Assembly (NCBI RefSeq): GCF_030272615.1
Contig: NC_081414.1
Span: 337,206,002-337,270,001, forward strand
Source: Cryptomeria japonica
Lineage: Eukaryota; Streptophyta; Pinopsida; Cupressales; Cupressaceae
Reading direction: 5' to 3'
DNA length: 64,000 bases
Part shown: piece after piece, positions 12,395-24,271 of the stretch
How the letters are laid out: every line of letters starts with the position of its first letter
Numbering within the stretch: position 1 is the stretch's first letter
Program-made: the position numbers and the translations under genes
Notes under the pieces: model-generated
Databases searched by the model: none
What the model was told of the DNA's origin: nothing
The model's input: the letters and a program-made list of their open reading frames with translations, nothing else

Positions 12395-13324
12395 GTTTTA
12401 ACATGTGTGACCCCTTCGAATCCCATATGACCCCTTTTAACATCCTAGTAGGTGCAACATAACTTTTAGGAAACTATATGACCCTATGGGGTCATATAGT
12501 GTTCTAAGGGGTCATATAGGGTCCTAAGGGGCCACACATGTGTTCTAACACATGTGTGACCCCTTAGGACCCCATATGATGCCTTTTAAAGTACTAGTAG
12601 GTACAACATACCTCTTAGGACGCCATATGACCGTATAGAGTCATATAATGTCATATAGGGTCATATGGGATCACACATGTGTTAGAACACATGTAAATCA
12701 TTAGGACCCCATATGACCCCTTTTAAAGTCCTAGTAAGTACATCAGACTCCTTAGGACATCATATGACCCCAAAGGGTCATATACTGTCCCAAGGGGTCA
12801 TATTGGGTCCAAAGGGGCCATGGATGTGTTTTAACACATGTGACCCCTTAGGACCCCATATGACCCCTTTTAACATCTTAGTTGGTGCAACATACCTCTT
12901 AGGACACCATATGACGCCATAGAGTCATATAGTGTCCTAAAGGGTCTTATGGGTTACTAAGGGTTCACACATGTGTTCTAACATATGTGTGACCCCTTAG
13001 AACCCTATATGAGCTCTTTTAAAGTCCTAGTAGGTACAACATACCTCTAAGGACACCATATGACCCCATAGGTTCATATAGTATAGTATGGGGTCATATG
13101 GGGTCCTAAAGGGTCACAAATGTGTTAGAACACGTGTCACCCCTTATGAAATGATATGACCCCTTTTAAACTCCTAGTAGGTACAACATACACCTTAGGA
13201 CACCATATGACTTCCTAAGGGGCCACACATGTGTTCTAACACATGTTGACCCCTTAGGACCCCATATGACCCCTTTTAAAGTCTTAGTAAGTGCAAAATA
13301 CCTCTTAGGACATCTTATAATGCC

Positions 13325-13478
13325 ATAGGGTCATATGGTGTATTGATTGGTCATATGGTGTCCTTAGGGGTCATACGGGGTCCTAAGGGGCCACACATGT
13401 GAACATGTGTGGCCCCTTAGGACCCCGTATGACCCCTAAGGACACCATATGACCAATCAATACACCATATGACCCTAT
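13325..13478. repeat. perfect palindrome, 75-bp arms and 4-base loop
   Basis: Positions 13325-13399 and 13404-13478 are exact reverse complements around the loop TGAA. I checked the arms base by base and found no mismatch. Neighbouring satellite dyads are shorter and carry mismatches, so this one is recent or actively kept identical. Confidence 0.93.
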
Positions 13479-15690
13479 AGGATCATATAGTGTCCTAAGG
13501 GGTCATATGGGGTCCAAAGGGGCCATGGATGTTTTTTCACACGTGTGACCCCGTAGTACCCCATATGATCGCTTTTAACATCCTAGTAGGTGCAACATAG
13601 CTCTTAGGACACCACATGACACCATAGGGTCATATAGTGTCCGAAGGGGTCATATGGGGTCCTAAGGGGTCACACCTGGTCCAAAGGGGCCATGGATGTT
13701 TTTTCACACGTGTGACCCCTTAGTACCCCATATGATCACTTTTAACATCCTAGTAGGTGAAACATAGCTCTTAGGACACCATATGACACCATAGGGTCAT
13801 ATAGTGGTTGAAGGGGTCATATGGGGTACTACAGGGTCATACATGCATTCTAACACATGTGTGACCCCTTAGAACCTCATATGACCTTTTTTAAAGTCCT
13901 AGTAGGTAAAACATACCTCTTAGGATACCATATGACCTCATAGGTTCATATAGTATCATATGGGGTCATATAGGGTCCTAAGGGGTCACATATGTGTCAC
14001 CCATTAGGACACCATATGACCCCTTTTAAAGTCCTAGTAGGTACAACATACCACTTAGGACACCATATGACCCCATAGGGTAATATAGTATCCTAAGGGA
14101 TCATATGGGATCATAAGGGGCCACACATGTGTTATAACACATGTGAGCCCTTAGGACCCCATATGACCCCTTTTAAAGTCCTAGTAAGTAAAACATACCT
14201 CTCAGGATACTATATTACCCCATAGGGTCATATAGTGTCCTAAGGAGTCATATGGTATCGTTAGGGGTCATATGGGTTCCTAAGTGGCCACACATGTGTT
14301 AGAACATGTGTGTGGCCCCTTAAGACCCCATATGACCCCTAAGGACACCATACAACACCTTAGGACACCATATGACCCCTAAGGACACCATACAACACCT
14401 TAGGACACCATATGACCCCATAGGATCATATAGCGTCCTAAGGGGTCATATGGCGTCCAAAGGGGCCATGAATATGTTTTAACATGTGTGGCCCCTTAGG
14501 ATCCCATATGACCCCTTTTGACATCCTAGTAGGTGCAACATACCTCTTAAGACACCATATGACCCCATAGGGTCATATAGTGTCCTAAGGGGTCATATGG
14601 GGTCCAAATGGGCCATGGATGTGTTTTAACACGTGTGACCCCTTAGGACCCCATATGACCCCTTTTAACATCCTAGTAGGTGGAACATACCTCTTAAGAC
14701 ACCATATGACCCGATAGGGTCATATAGTGTCCTAAGGGGTCATATGGGGTACTAAGGGGTCACACATGTCTTCTAAAATATGTGTGACCCTTTAGGACCC
14801 CATATGACCTCTTTTAAAGTCCTAGTAGGAACAACATACCTCTTAGGACACTATATGACCCCATAGGTTCATATAGTGTCATATGGGGTTAGATGGGGTT
14901 GTAAGGGGTCACACATGTGTAACCTCTTAGGACCCCATATGACCCCTTTTAAAGTCCTAGTAGGTACAACATGCCCATTAGGACACCAAATGACCCCACA
15001 TGGTCATATAGTGTCCTAAGGGGTCATTAGGGGTCCTAAGGGGCCACACATGTGTGACTCCTTAAGACCCCATATGACCCCTTTTAAAGTCCTAGAAAGT
15101 ACAACATACCTCTTAGGACACCATATGACCCCATAGGACCATATAGTGTTGTAAGGGGGCGTATGGGGTCCTAAGGGGCCACACATGTGTTCTAACACGT
15201 GTGACCTGTTAGGACCCCATATGACCCTTTTTGAAGTACTAGTAGGTACAACATACCTCTTAGGATACCATATTACCCCATAGGGTCATATAGTGTTGTA
15301 CGAGGTCATATGGGGTCATACATGTGCTAGAGAACATATGTGTGATCCCTTAGGACCCCGTATGATCCCTTTTCAAGTCCTAGTAGGTACAAAATACCCC
15401 TTGGGACACTATATGACCCCTTAGGATGCCACACATGTGTTCTAACATATGTGTGACCCCATATGACCCCTTTTAAAGTCCTTGTAGGTAATGGACACCA
15501 TATGACCCCTTAGAACCCCATATGACCCCTTAGGATACCATAGGGTCATATGGTGTTCTATGGGGTCATATGGGGTCCTAAGGGACCACACATGTGTGAC
15601 CCCTTAGGACCCCATATGACCCCTTTTCAAGTCCTAGTAGGTACAACATATCCCTTAGGACCCTATAGACACCTAAAAATGTCTCATTGA

Positions 15691-16067
15691 TCATGTACTA
15701 ATTATTCCTCTAATTGATTAAATAATTCTTTAATTCTTTAATTAAGTTAATTAATCTTATTCTTCTAAATCATGGTTCCTCATAATATTACTAATTAATT
15801 CATTTCTAATTCTGTCAACATTTAATCATTTTAACCATTTTCTAATATTAATTAAATATTTATTATTTAATTAATTGTGATTTTTAATCCTTTAATTTAA
15901 ATAATTTTTATTATTTAAATAAATTATATTCTCAATTTCTATCTCTAATAATTTAATCATTAACCCTCTTCTAAATATTAATTAAATATTAATTATTTAA
16001 TTAATTGTGATTTAATTCCTTTAATTTAAATAATCTTTATTATTTAATTAAATTTCATTTCTAAAAT
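15691..16067. other. AT-rich spacer rich in TTAATTAA and TTTAATTAAA blocks
   Basis: Low-complexity AT DNA with repeated ATTTAATTAATTGTGATTTAA-type blocks (near 15860 and 15990). No gene is seen. It is the left part of the AT tract into which the large LINE inserted. Confidence 0.6.
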
Positions 16068-16083
16068 AATTAAATAGTTTCTT
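16068..16083 (+). repeat. target-site duplication, 5' copy (large LINE)
   Basis: AATTAAATAGTTTCTT matches 24256-24271 (AATTAAATAGGTTCTT) with one mismatch in 16 bases. The two copies flank the LINE exactly. Confidence 0.8.
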
Positions 16084-16091
16084 AATAATAT

Positions 16092-18327
16092 ATGGTTTTT
16101 AATTACGCTTTGCAAATTTTTGCGGGTATGGAGGACAGTCGTCGTTTGGGTTCATGGGCAGATGTCGATTGGGAGGATCCACCGCACACCCCGCTGTGGG
16201 TTTACACCAAAGGTCGATGGGAGGACAAAGCTTGGCACATTACCAAGGTTGGGCAGAAGGGTCTGTATCGTCCAGTTTCGCATTACTTTCAGGGCTTCTT
16301 TCACAGACAAGGTTTTTCCTCTCGACGTCAGTTTCCTTCATCATCTTCCTATCGTCTGTACACTCAGGGATTACGGCCTCATCAGCAGTTTATCTCAAAA
16401 ATAAAAAGATCTCGACTTCGTGGTGGCTCTTCTGTTCAGGTTGTGAATTCGGGATCTAGGGTTTCTCTGATGGGAACTTCACATTCAGTGAAGAATACGG
16501 TAAATTCAAACCCTAAAATTGTTTCTCCAGGGAAGGAAATGATTGTGAATTCGGGAACTAGGGTTTCTATGATGGGCCCTTTACATTCGGGCCCTTTACA
16601 TTCTGCCATTTGAAGAACATGACAATCTCTAACCCTAAAGTTGTGGAATCAGTAAGTATCCCTCTGGAACCCTTTAAATCTCCTTCTGTTTGGATGCCGA
16701 TACCTTGCATTGATTTGGTAGGCACCCTAGTTGACAAGAAAGTGCATTGCTTGCATTCAAATGCTATGTTGGGGGAAGTTTGGGGGGATCAACTAGGATT
16801 GTCTAAGCTTTATATGAAATTGCAAAAACGGTGGAGAAATTTGCATTATTTTCAGTTAATTTCAGCATCGTCTTTCATTATTATCTTTGATTCACCATTG
16901 ATTTGTGCTGAGGTTTTGGGCTTAGAGCATCATTGGTTTGGAAATCACCTCGTGTTTGTGTCAAAATGGAAGCCTTTCTTTGTGCCTACTTGCTCGAAAA
17001 AGATGTTTATTCCATTTTGGTTTAGGTTACCAAAGATCCCCTTTGAATTTATGGATCCTGTTGTTTTGCAACAAATTGGGAATTCATTTGGCTCCTTTAT
17101 AACCTCTCGAATGGACCTTTTGGATGGGGAGGTTTTGGTAAAAATATGTGTTTTGGTTAAAACTAGTTGTCTGTATCCCCGTACATGTAATATCAAATCT
17201 TAGGAAGGTATATGGCATCAGAATATTGAACGGCTGGATAATGAACTTCTTCAATCCCCTCTTTTTTCTAGATGCACCATTGTTCATGGATTTTAAGAAA
17301 CCTTGTTCTCTGGCTGAATCTGTTCCCAAGACTTTTTCTTCATTGCATATGGATCACTTGGGTGTGGCTACATTGAATATACCTCAGAATAATCTTGATG
17401 TTAGAACTTTTCCTAGGGTTCCTGATTAGTCAAAAATCTCACATAGCCCCACCATAGGGGATCTCGAGATTTTGTTTCATCCTCAGAAATCTGTTAATGA
17501 CTTAGGGTTGCACCAAATTCTGAATTAGGATAATGTTTTGCCTTCAAAAGCCAAGCCTTTGGATCCTCCCAGGAAGGATATAGGTTTTCCACCTAGTCCT
17601 AAGGTTCCAAATGTTGTAACTCCTCAGGATTCGATCCTAATATCTGAAATTCAGAATCTTGTTTCCTCTCCTTCCCATCAGGGGCATAATGTTGGTATTA
17701 AGGAAGTAAATCTGGATTGTCTTATGATGCCAGAAGTGGTTGTGCTTGATACAAAATTGGTTGAACAAGTGAATGATTTGTTCATTAAGCATGCCCCTTA
17801 GTCTGTAGGGGAAGTTGCTAACAGAGTTATTGATTCAATTGATACTGATTTAGGTAAGATTCAATCTTCCCTTCCTATTAATTTAACACCTAATCCTTTT
17901 GAGCTCCTGGCTTCTAAGGATTTGGGGTCTATTATGGCAGATGTCTTAGCTTCTCCAAAATTTGGTAAGCCTTTACCAATCATTCAAACCTCTTTACTTT
18001 TAACTCCACCAGTTGGTTCACCTAGACGAGGTAGACCCCCTAAGAAAGCTCAGACTCAAAATAGAAATTGATGCTGGGGTATAGAAAACTTTGTCCCTTT
18101 CTCCTGGTATGGGTCAAGGAAGAAAGACACTTTCTCTAGGAAGACCTAAAATATCTACCTTGACTCCCTTAAAGGGGAAAAAGAAAAAGGGGAATCCTTT
18201 GTTGACTAGTCCTCCTATGACTAGATCAGGGGTTGTTAAAAGAAATTTGCAGAGTTGTTTTGGTAATAATACCAAAGCTCTAGTTATTGAGAAGAGGGGA
18301 GCTTCGACCTCCCCTCGAGGACAATGA
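16092..18327 (+). pseudogene. LINE ORF1, nucleic-acid-binding gag-like protein with DUF4283-type domain, broken
   Basis: The first frame runs from ATG 16092 (or the later ATG 16128, MEDSRRLGSWADVDWEDPP) to a stop at 16611. It is serine/arginine-rich and holds a doubled motif, VNSGSRVSLMG and VNSGTRVSMMG. After a shift, 16610-17203 carries the DUF4283-like domain: FWFRLPKIPFEFMDPVVLQQ followed by IGNSFGSFITSRMDLLDGEV. After further shifts near 17200 and 18090 the tail is proline/lysine-rich (RRGRPPKKAQ, LKGKKKKG) and ends at TGA 18325-18327. No CCHC knuckle is obvious. The family role is binding the element RNA. The last codon overlaps the ORF2 start (ATGA). Confidence 0.8.
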
Positions 18328-21300
18328 AGATTATTTCTTGGAATGTTAGGGGCTTAAATGCCCCTAACAAGAACCACTTGATTAAATCCCAGATGGATTT
18401 AATTAAGTGTGATTTAATTATGTTGCAAGAGACTAAATTATCTCAGGGTTCTGTTGATGTGCTTTTTTCATCTTGGAAAAGGTGGAATTTTGTTTCTCAC
18501 CCAGCTACTAGGGCTTCTGAAGGCCTAGCATTATTGTGGAATGACTTCAATATAGATGTTCAGTTAGTAACTTTGGCTGCAAACTGGATGTTGTTTTTTA
18601 TTCTTAGCAAGGTTTCTAAGGTTAAGATTTGGTTATTTAATGTTTATGCTCCTTCTACGGTTCACGCAAAATGTAAGTTGTGGGGTGATTTAAAAAGGAT
18701 TGCTTCTCCATTAGGTCAGGGATCTTTAGTCATATTTGGAGGAGATTTTAATGCAATCATAGATTCTAGTGAAAAGAGAGGAGGCATTCTTCCGGCTAAG
18801 AAAACAATGGTTGATTTTGGGAATTTTATTTTTGACATGGACCTCTTTGATTGTAAATTTCAAAATGGGGTTTTCACTTGGACAAATATGAGGAGAGACT
18901 TTTCTGAAATAGCAGAGAGGTTAGATCATTTCTTGCTCTTAGTATCGTGGTTACAATCAGATTTTGAGTTTTTTTCCTCTATTTTGCCTTTGTCAGGTTC
19001 TGATCATTTCCCGATCTCATTAACTATCTTGGAGGGTACTCCTAATTTTAAATCTTCTTTTAAATTTGAACCTATGTGGTTCAGGGACCCCTCATTTTTA
19101 CCCCTTCTGAGGGTATGGTTGGATTCTGCCCCTTTTTGTCCAGGGTCTCGAATGTTTCAGATTGTTAAGAAACTTAGTTTTTTGAAGAAAAATATCAGAG
19201 AATTGAATTCTTCACATTTTAAGAATATTTTTCATGAAAAGCAAAGAATCCAAGATATGATTGAATGTATAAATATGCATGTTCTTTCTCATGGTATGGC
19301 TTCTCATGTGTTTGACGAATTAAAATCCCTAAAATTATAATTAGAGGAAGTATTAGCTAGGGAAGAATCTTATTGGAGACAAAAATCCAAGGAAGTATGG
19401 CTTTCAGATGGGGACAAAAATACAAAGTTTTTTCACTCTTCCACCAAGCTAAAAAGGAGTAAAAATAGGATATCTTGCATAGAGGATCCCAATGGGAAGC
19501 TTCTTACTGAATCAGAAGACATTGCTTCAGAAGCAGTTAATTTCTTTAAATCACTATTGACCTCGGAGGGTGGATGTGGATCGGATATTTTTCTTTCAGA
19601 TATTCCCCCTTTAGTGTCCTTGGAAGCTAATAGGATGCTGATGTCTCCTTTCTCTTTGGAAGAGGTTAAATGTGCGATTTTTGATATGAATCCTGACAAG
19701 GCTCCAGAGCCTGATGGGTTTACCACTTTATTCTTCCAAAAGTGTTGGGACTTTGTGGGTAAAGATGCCCTTTTGGCTCTTGAAGAGGCTAGGAGAAATA
19801 GGTCAATGTTAAAAGAACTTAATACCACTTTGATTGCCCTTATCCCAAAGAAAGAAGTGACTTTGACCTTTGTTGACTTTCAACCTATTGCTTTAAGCAA
19901 TACTCTGTATAAAATATTTACTAAGGCAATTTCCCTTCGATTGGCAAAACTTCTTCCCAGAATCATCTCCTTAGAGTAGGGTGGGGTTTGTTCCTGGTAG
20001 GGAAACTCCAGAGGGAGCCATTGTGTCTCACGAAGTGCTGCATTCTATCCATACTCAGAAGGTCCCATCTATGATTCTCAAACTGGATATGATGAAGGCC
20101 TATGATAGGGTTGAGTGGGAGGCTTTAGTTTGTGTTCTTCTTAAATTAGGTTTCTCTAAGGCTTGGGTCAAATGGATTAAGGTTTTTATTTCCACTGCCA
20201 GATTCTTGGTTTCAATTAATGGGTCTCCTTGTGGTTTTTTCTCCTCTTCAAGAGGTTTGAGGCAAGGGGATCCTCTGTCCCCTTTCCTGTTTATCCTTTT
20301 AACGGAGTCTTTTAGCTGGGCAATTAAGGCTGCAAAATCAAAAGGTCTATGGAGGGGGATTGGGATCCATGGGGTTCCTATTCCTATTTCACATTGTTTA
20401 TTTGCAAATGACACTCTGCTTTTTGGTCAAGCTTCCTTAAAGGAGGCTAATACTATAAATGGGTTTATCCAAAAGTATGTGGTTTTTTCTGGCCAAAAAG
20501 TCAACATTGAGAAGTCAAAAATATTCTTCCTTAACACATCACAATTAGTCCAACAGAGATTGCAGACCTTTTGGGGTTTTGATCCTAGTATTCTTCCTTG
20601 TAAGTATCTGGGCATACCTTTTTTCATTAAAAAAATTAATCTATCCTTTTAGGAAAAGCTCATTTCGGTCATCTCAAAGAGGATTTTATCTTGGAGCCAT
20701 AAATGGTTAAGCCTTGCAGGAAAACTTGTACTGATTAAATTTGTGTTGAATTCGGTCCCTATTTATCTTATGTTAGTAGTAAGCACCCCAAAATCGGTGT
20801 TAGTAAGTCTGCAGGACACTCTTAGGTCTTTTCTTTGGAATAGTAATAAAGATGGGAAGAATAAACGGCCCTTAGTAGCTTGGGATAAAGTTTGTTTGCC
20901 CAAGGAACATGGAGGTACAGGTATTAGAAATTTGAATAAATAGAATCTGGCTCTGGGAGCTAAATTGGTCTGGAAGTTGTATGAGAAACCTGATTCTTTT
21001 TGGGCACAAATATTGTTTGCAAAATACTTGAATAATGGACCTAGGGAGTATGTCTTTCAGATATCTAATCTACCTTTAGGTTCGGCTATGTGGAATTTTA
21101 TTTGCAAATGTCGGAATGTTATCTTGCCACATCTTTCTTGGATTGTTCATAATGGGAAAAAGGTTAGATTTTGGGATGAAATGTGGAATGGTCATACTCC
21201 CTTACAGAATATAAGAGACTGTTCCCCTTTGATATCTATCCTTTCTTCCCTTTGGGGGGTTTTTGTGGCAGATTACTTCGAGGTAATTCATTATGGTGAT

Positions 21301-22568
21301 CTGAAATTGGCAAAATGGAAATCCATTGAATTCTTGGATGTTGAGAATGATCTCAAGCTGCATTTTGCAAAGGTTTTGGAAGAAAGAATGATTATCCTAT
21401 CTGACTCTGAAGATGAACTTGTATGGAATAGGAACATCTTGGGCAAATATACAGTTAAGGATGGATATAACTCTCTTGTGTTAGCCAATAACTCTTCCTC
21501 TTGGCCACATAAGCTTTTTTGGCATTCGGCCTGTCTTCCGAAAGTTGGTGCTTTTGCCTGGTTAGCAGTCCAGGATAGGGTACTTATAGGCATGTGCTTG
21601 GATAGACTTGGTATCACTAATGTTTTTTCTTGTGTGTTATGCAAAAAAAAATTGGAAACCTCCTCTCATCTCTTCCTTCACTGTGATTTTGCATTTCAAT
21701 TTTGGCAGTGGCTTTTTGGCAAATTGAACCTGTCTTTTGTAATAGGGAAAGATCTTATTTCACACTTCAGAGCTTGGCCTCTTCTGTTTGCTTCATCCTT
21801 ATATGCTTGTCTTTGGATTGCTTCCCCTTTTATATTAATATGGAACATTTGGCTAGAAAGGAATAATAGGATCTTCAAAAAGAATAGCTCTTCTCTTGAG
21901 GAGGTTCTACTGAAAATTGAATCCTCTATTTCAGAAGTTGTCTTGTCTTATATTTTTAAGAACCTAAAAAATCTCTCTTCTTTTTCGCACTGGGATAGTA
22001 GGGTGACTAGGGTCTGGAAGCTATTATCTATCTTGCCTTCTCATGGTTCCATTTTGAGAAAGAGTAATGCTTTAACCAAAAGACATTTAGCTATTTGGAA
22101 GCCCCCTCCTAATACACATTTTAAATTAAATTTTGACGGTGCTTCTTGTGGAAATCCTGGTTTGGCAGGGGTAGGTATGGTGATTTTTTATCATGATGCG
22201 AATATTGTCCAGGCTAGATGTCATTTTGTTTGGTATAAGTCCAATAATTTCATAGAATTTAAGGCCCTATCACTGGGTTTGGACATGGCTATATCCTTGG
22301 GTATCAAGGATCTTGTAATTGAAGGGGATTCGATGGTAACCATTCAATGTGTTATGAAGAAGAAATCTAATTGTTGGAAATTACAATATGTTTTGGAGTT
22401 AATTTTACAATAGTTGGCTTTCTTTGATTCCTTTTTTATCACCCATTGCTTCAGAGAAATTAATATAATAGCAATTTTTTGGCAAATTTAGCCATTAACA
22501 CTAACGCATACTTGCAGGATATAAGTATGGATGAGTTCCCACCTTCCCTTCTGAAACATTTGCATTAA
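18324..22568 (+). pseudogene. LINE ORF2: endonuclease, reverse transcriptase, zinc-binding region, RNase H (lightly broken)
   Basis: About 1,414 codons. Endonuclease 18324-19190: MKIISWNVRGLNAPNKNHL, MLQETKLS, FGGDFNAIID, RLDHFL and SGSDHFPI, covering the N, E, D and H positions of AP-type endonucleases. RT 19557-20652: PDKAPEPDGFTTLFFQ, LIALIPKK, LKLDMMKAYDRVEW, RGLRQGDPLSPFLF, and FANDTLLF where F/YADD is usual. Zinc-binding region near 21630: CVLCKKKLETSSHLFLHCDF. RNase H 22120-22500: LNFDGASCGNPGLAG, FIEFKALSLGL, VIEGDSM, CFREINIIA. Stops lie at 19339 (TAA), 19977, 20650, 20941 and 22411 (all TAG). A one-base gain near 19980 and a one-base loss near 22477 shift the frame. RT motif C has N for the first D, which would itself inactivate the enzyme. 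Confidence 0.9.
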
Positions 22569-23064
22569 ATCTTCTTGGTTTTTCTTAAAATTTGTTCTCA
22601 TAAAAAGTCTTTCAGTGCCCTTATGCCTTAAGAAGGTAGCATGTTTGGGGTTTATGTGCAGGTGGTAAGCATGTTTAGTAGGCAATTCCTAGTTGGCTAT
22701 TGAGTATGTTTATGATCTATCATAAGCAACAAGGGTGGTACCTGTTATGGTATTAAGGTGGTGCCCTGTCAGTAGATTGGTTTCGTGGTTATGATTTGGT
22801 ATTTTTTGATCTACTTTATCCTCGCTTGTGTGTTTTAAAAGCTTTACTATTTTATGATGTAAGCAGGGAATGTGTTTCGGTAATCATCCACAACTTTTTA
22901 TGAAGCTATTATGATAAGAAGTGTGTAGCTTGTTATGTGGCACCGGTTGGGATATAAAGTACTAGTTTAAGCCACCACCCTCGTGCGAAGTCCATTATTT
23001 ATGGTTTATCTTGTATGAGCTTTAATCTTGCTTCAATTGGCTTTATTTATAATTTTGAAGTACC
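22569..23064. other. region between ORF2 and the third coding-like segment
   Basis: No sustained open frame. It is less AT-rich than the flanks and reads like a UTR or inter-ORF spacer. Confidence 0.45.
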
Positions 23065-23673
23065 ATGATTATCTCGGTTCATGTTTTTGGTGGTGATTGG
23101 TCTTTAAAAGTCGATTTCATTCTCAATACAATAGTAAATGCTTGGATTATTCTTGTTCGAGCTATGTTTCGTATGTCGAGTTCTTTTTCTCTTTCAAGAT
23201 ATAGGGTCATTGTTGAATTCCCGATTTAGAGGGAAAATGAGGCTCCCAGTAATAATTCTGAAATGCTTGGGGAAGTGTTCTGTTTGCTTACTCCTCAGGT
23301 GGATTTTGAGGTTCGCAGGTTGCTGGGATCTCTCTGGTTGCAATCTAGTGTTTCCTTTTCTGGCTCTAAGATTTTTTCTTGATTTCTTACTATTTTCTAT
23401 GACATTTTGCTTGATAAGGATTTACTCCATCTCTTGGTTCATACGTTTATCTCTCCCTCGATTTTCTCCTAGGAGCTTGTTAGTTCTGCATTGGATAATT
23501 ATCATTTTGAGCTGAGCTCTTTTTATTACGGGGGTTTTCTTCCTCACTCTGATCTACTGGATAATGGGAACTGTGGAGTTTTATTGTTCGAATTGAGAAT
23601 GGGGTTATTATGTGATAGATTGGGGGACACATTGCATGCTTTTGAATCCTTGCTAGAATTGGTTCCCTCATAG
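23065..23673 (+). pseudogene. third coding-like segment of the large LINE, 202 codons
   Basis: A single frame from ATG 23065 (MIISVHVFGGDW) to TAG 23671 is interrupted only by TAG at 23227, TGA at 23380 and TAG at 23470. Each can come from one C-to-T change (CAG or CGA). Content includes GEVFCLLTPQVDFEVRRLL, SALDNYHFELSSFYYGGF and LGDTLHAFESLLELVPS, so it is protein-like and leucine-rich. I do not recognise the family and see no clear similarity to ORF X, apart from an early GGD. Its position, downstream of RNase H and before the 3' UTR, matches ORF X in the short family. Confidence 0.5.
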
Positions 23674-23945
23674 TTTGTGGATAAAGCCTTAGTGGTGCTT
23701 ACGGGTTTACATTCTCTGCTCTCTTTTGGTTTTTGGCTTTAGTTCCTCTGTGCTTAGAATCTCCCTTGTAGAGCATTCCTCCTTTGATCATGGATAGAAA
23801 GCCCCTTGTTGAGAGCTCAAGTTCTTGGTTTCAGAACTAACTATGTGTGCAGATATGTTGATGTCTTTTTTGATGCAAGGTTTTGATCGGTTGATATATC
23901 TTCATGGCAAGCTTACTCTACAGATTACTCCTCATAATTTTTTTT

Positions 23946-24112
23946 GGATAATGATATGTATATCTTCGATAAGCCATGTAATGGGAGGGTGATCAATTTC
24001 AAATATGTAATTGGGTATATGGGTTTTTTTGGATAATGATATGTATATCTTTGAAAGCTATATAATGGGAGGGGGATCATAATCAGATATGTAATTGGGT
24101 TTATGGGGTTTT
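23946..24112 (+). repeat. 85-bp tandem duplication in the LINE 3' UTR
   Basis: GGATAATGATATGTATATCT starts at 23946 and again at 24031. The whole 85-bp unit, including TAATGGGAGGG and ATATGTAATTGGGT, is repeated with several substitutions. Confidence 0.85.
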
Positions 24113-24255
24113 AAATTTACTTTTTTGAGCCACAACTGGAGGTTTTCTTGTGGGCTCTTTCTTGCCGGTATGCCCTTTGAACCCGTTTGTATTTTCAAAA
24201 TTCAAAATTAATGAAATATAGTTTAGTGGCTTACCCACTTTTATCAAAAAAATAA

Positions 24256-24271
24256 AATTAAATAGGTTCTT
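24256..24271 (+). repeat. target-site duplication, 3' copy (large LINE)
   Basis: Matches 16068-16083 at 15 of 16 positions, immediately after the A-rich tail. Confidence 0.8.

Larger units (their letters stand above)
11811..15690. repeat. tandem satellite, about 145-bp unit rich in inverted symmetry (main block)
   Basis: Around twenty degenerate units recur every 135-150 bp, easily followed by the landmark CCTTTTAAAGTCCTAGTAGG (near 12583, 12718, 13014, 13153, 14022, 14173, 14810, 14944, 15082 and elsewhere). Each unit also holds CATATGACCCC, its complement GGGGTCATATGG, and CACATGTGT. Much of a unit folds on itself: GGTCCTAAGGGG-CCACACATGTG is followed within a few bases by its reverse complement. 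Some intervals are about 290-340 bp, where extra inverted material was added. Open frames inside it are a by-product of the repeat. Confidence 0.92.
16084..24255 (+). mobile_element. nearly full-length L1-like LINE (8.2 kb)
   Basis: Between 16-bp target duplications lie a very short 5' UTR, ORF1 (16092-18327), ORF2 (18324-22568), a coding-like third segment (23065-23673), a 3' UTR with an 85-bp tandem duplication, and the tail TTATCAAAAAAATAAA. The order and domains are those of plant L1-like LINEs, apart from the 1.7-kb region after ORF2. ORF2 needs only a few single-base shifts and about five stop reversals to be open, so this is the youngest-looking LINE in the window. The target was AT-rich spacer between two satellite blocks. 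Confidence 0.88.

Noticed and set aside
12713-15198. Open frames inside the satellite (for example 12713-12922 + and 15016-15198 -)
   Set aside because: They follow the repeat period, use only the repeat words, and change between units. They are a by-product of the tandem repeat.
11811-15690. CRISPR-like array
   Set aside because: Units are about 145 bp, degenerate and without unique spacers, and the sequence is plant nuclear DNA.
23138-23515. Hydrophobic 125-residue open frame
   Set aside because: It is in a different frame from the better supported third LINE segment, and its L/F-rich composition comes from T-rich DNA.
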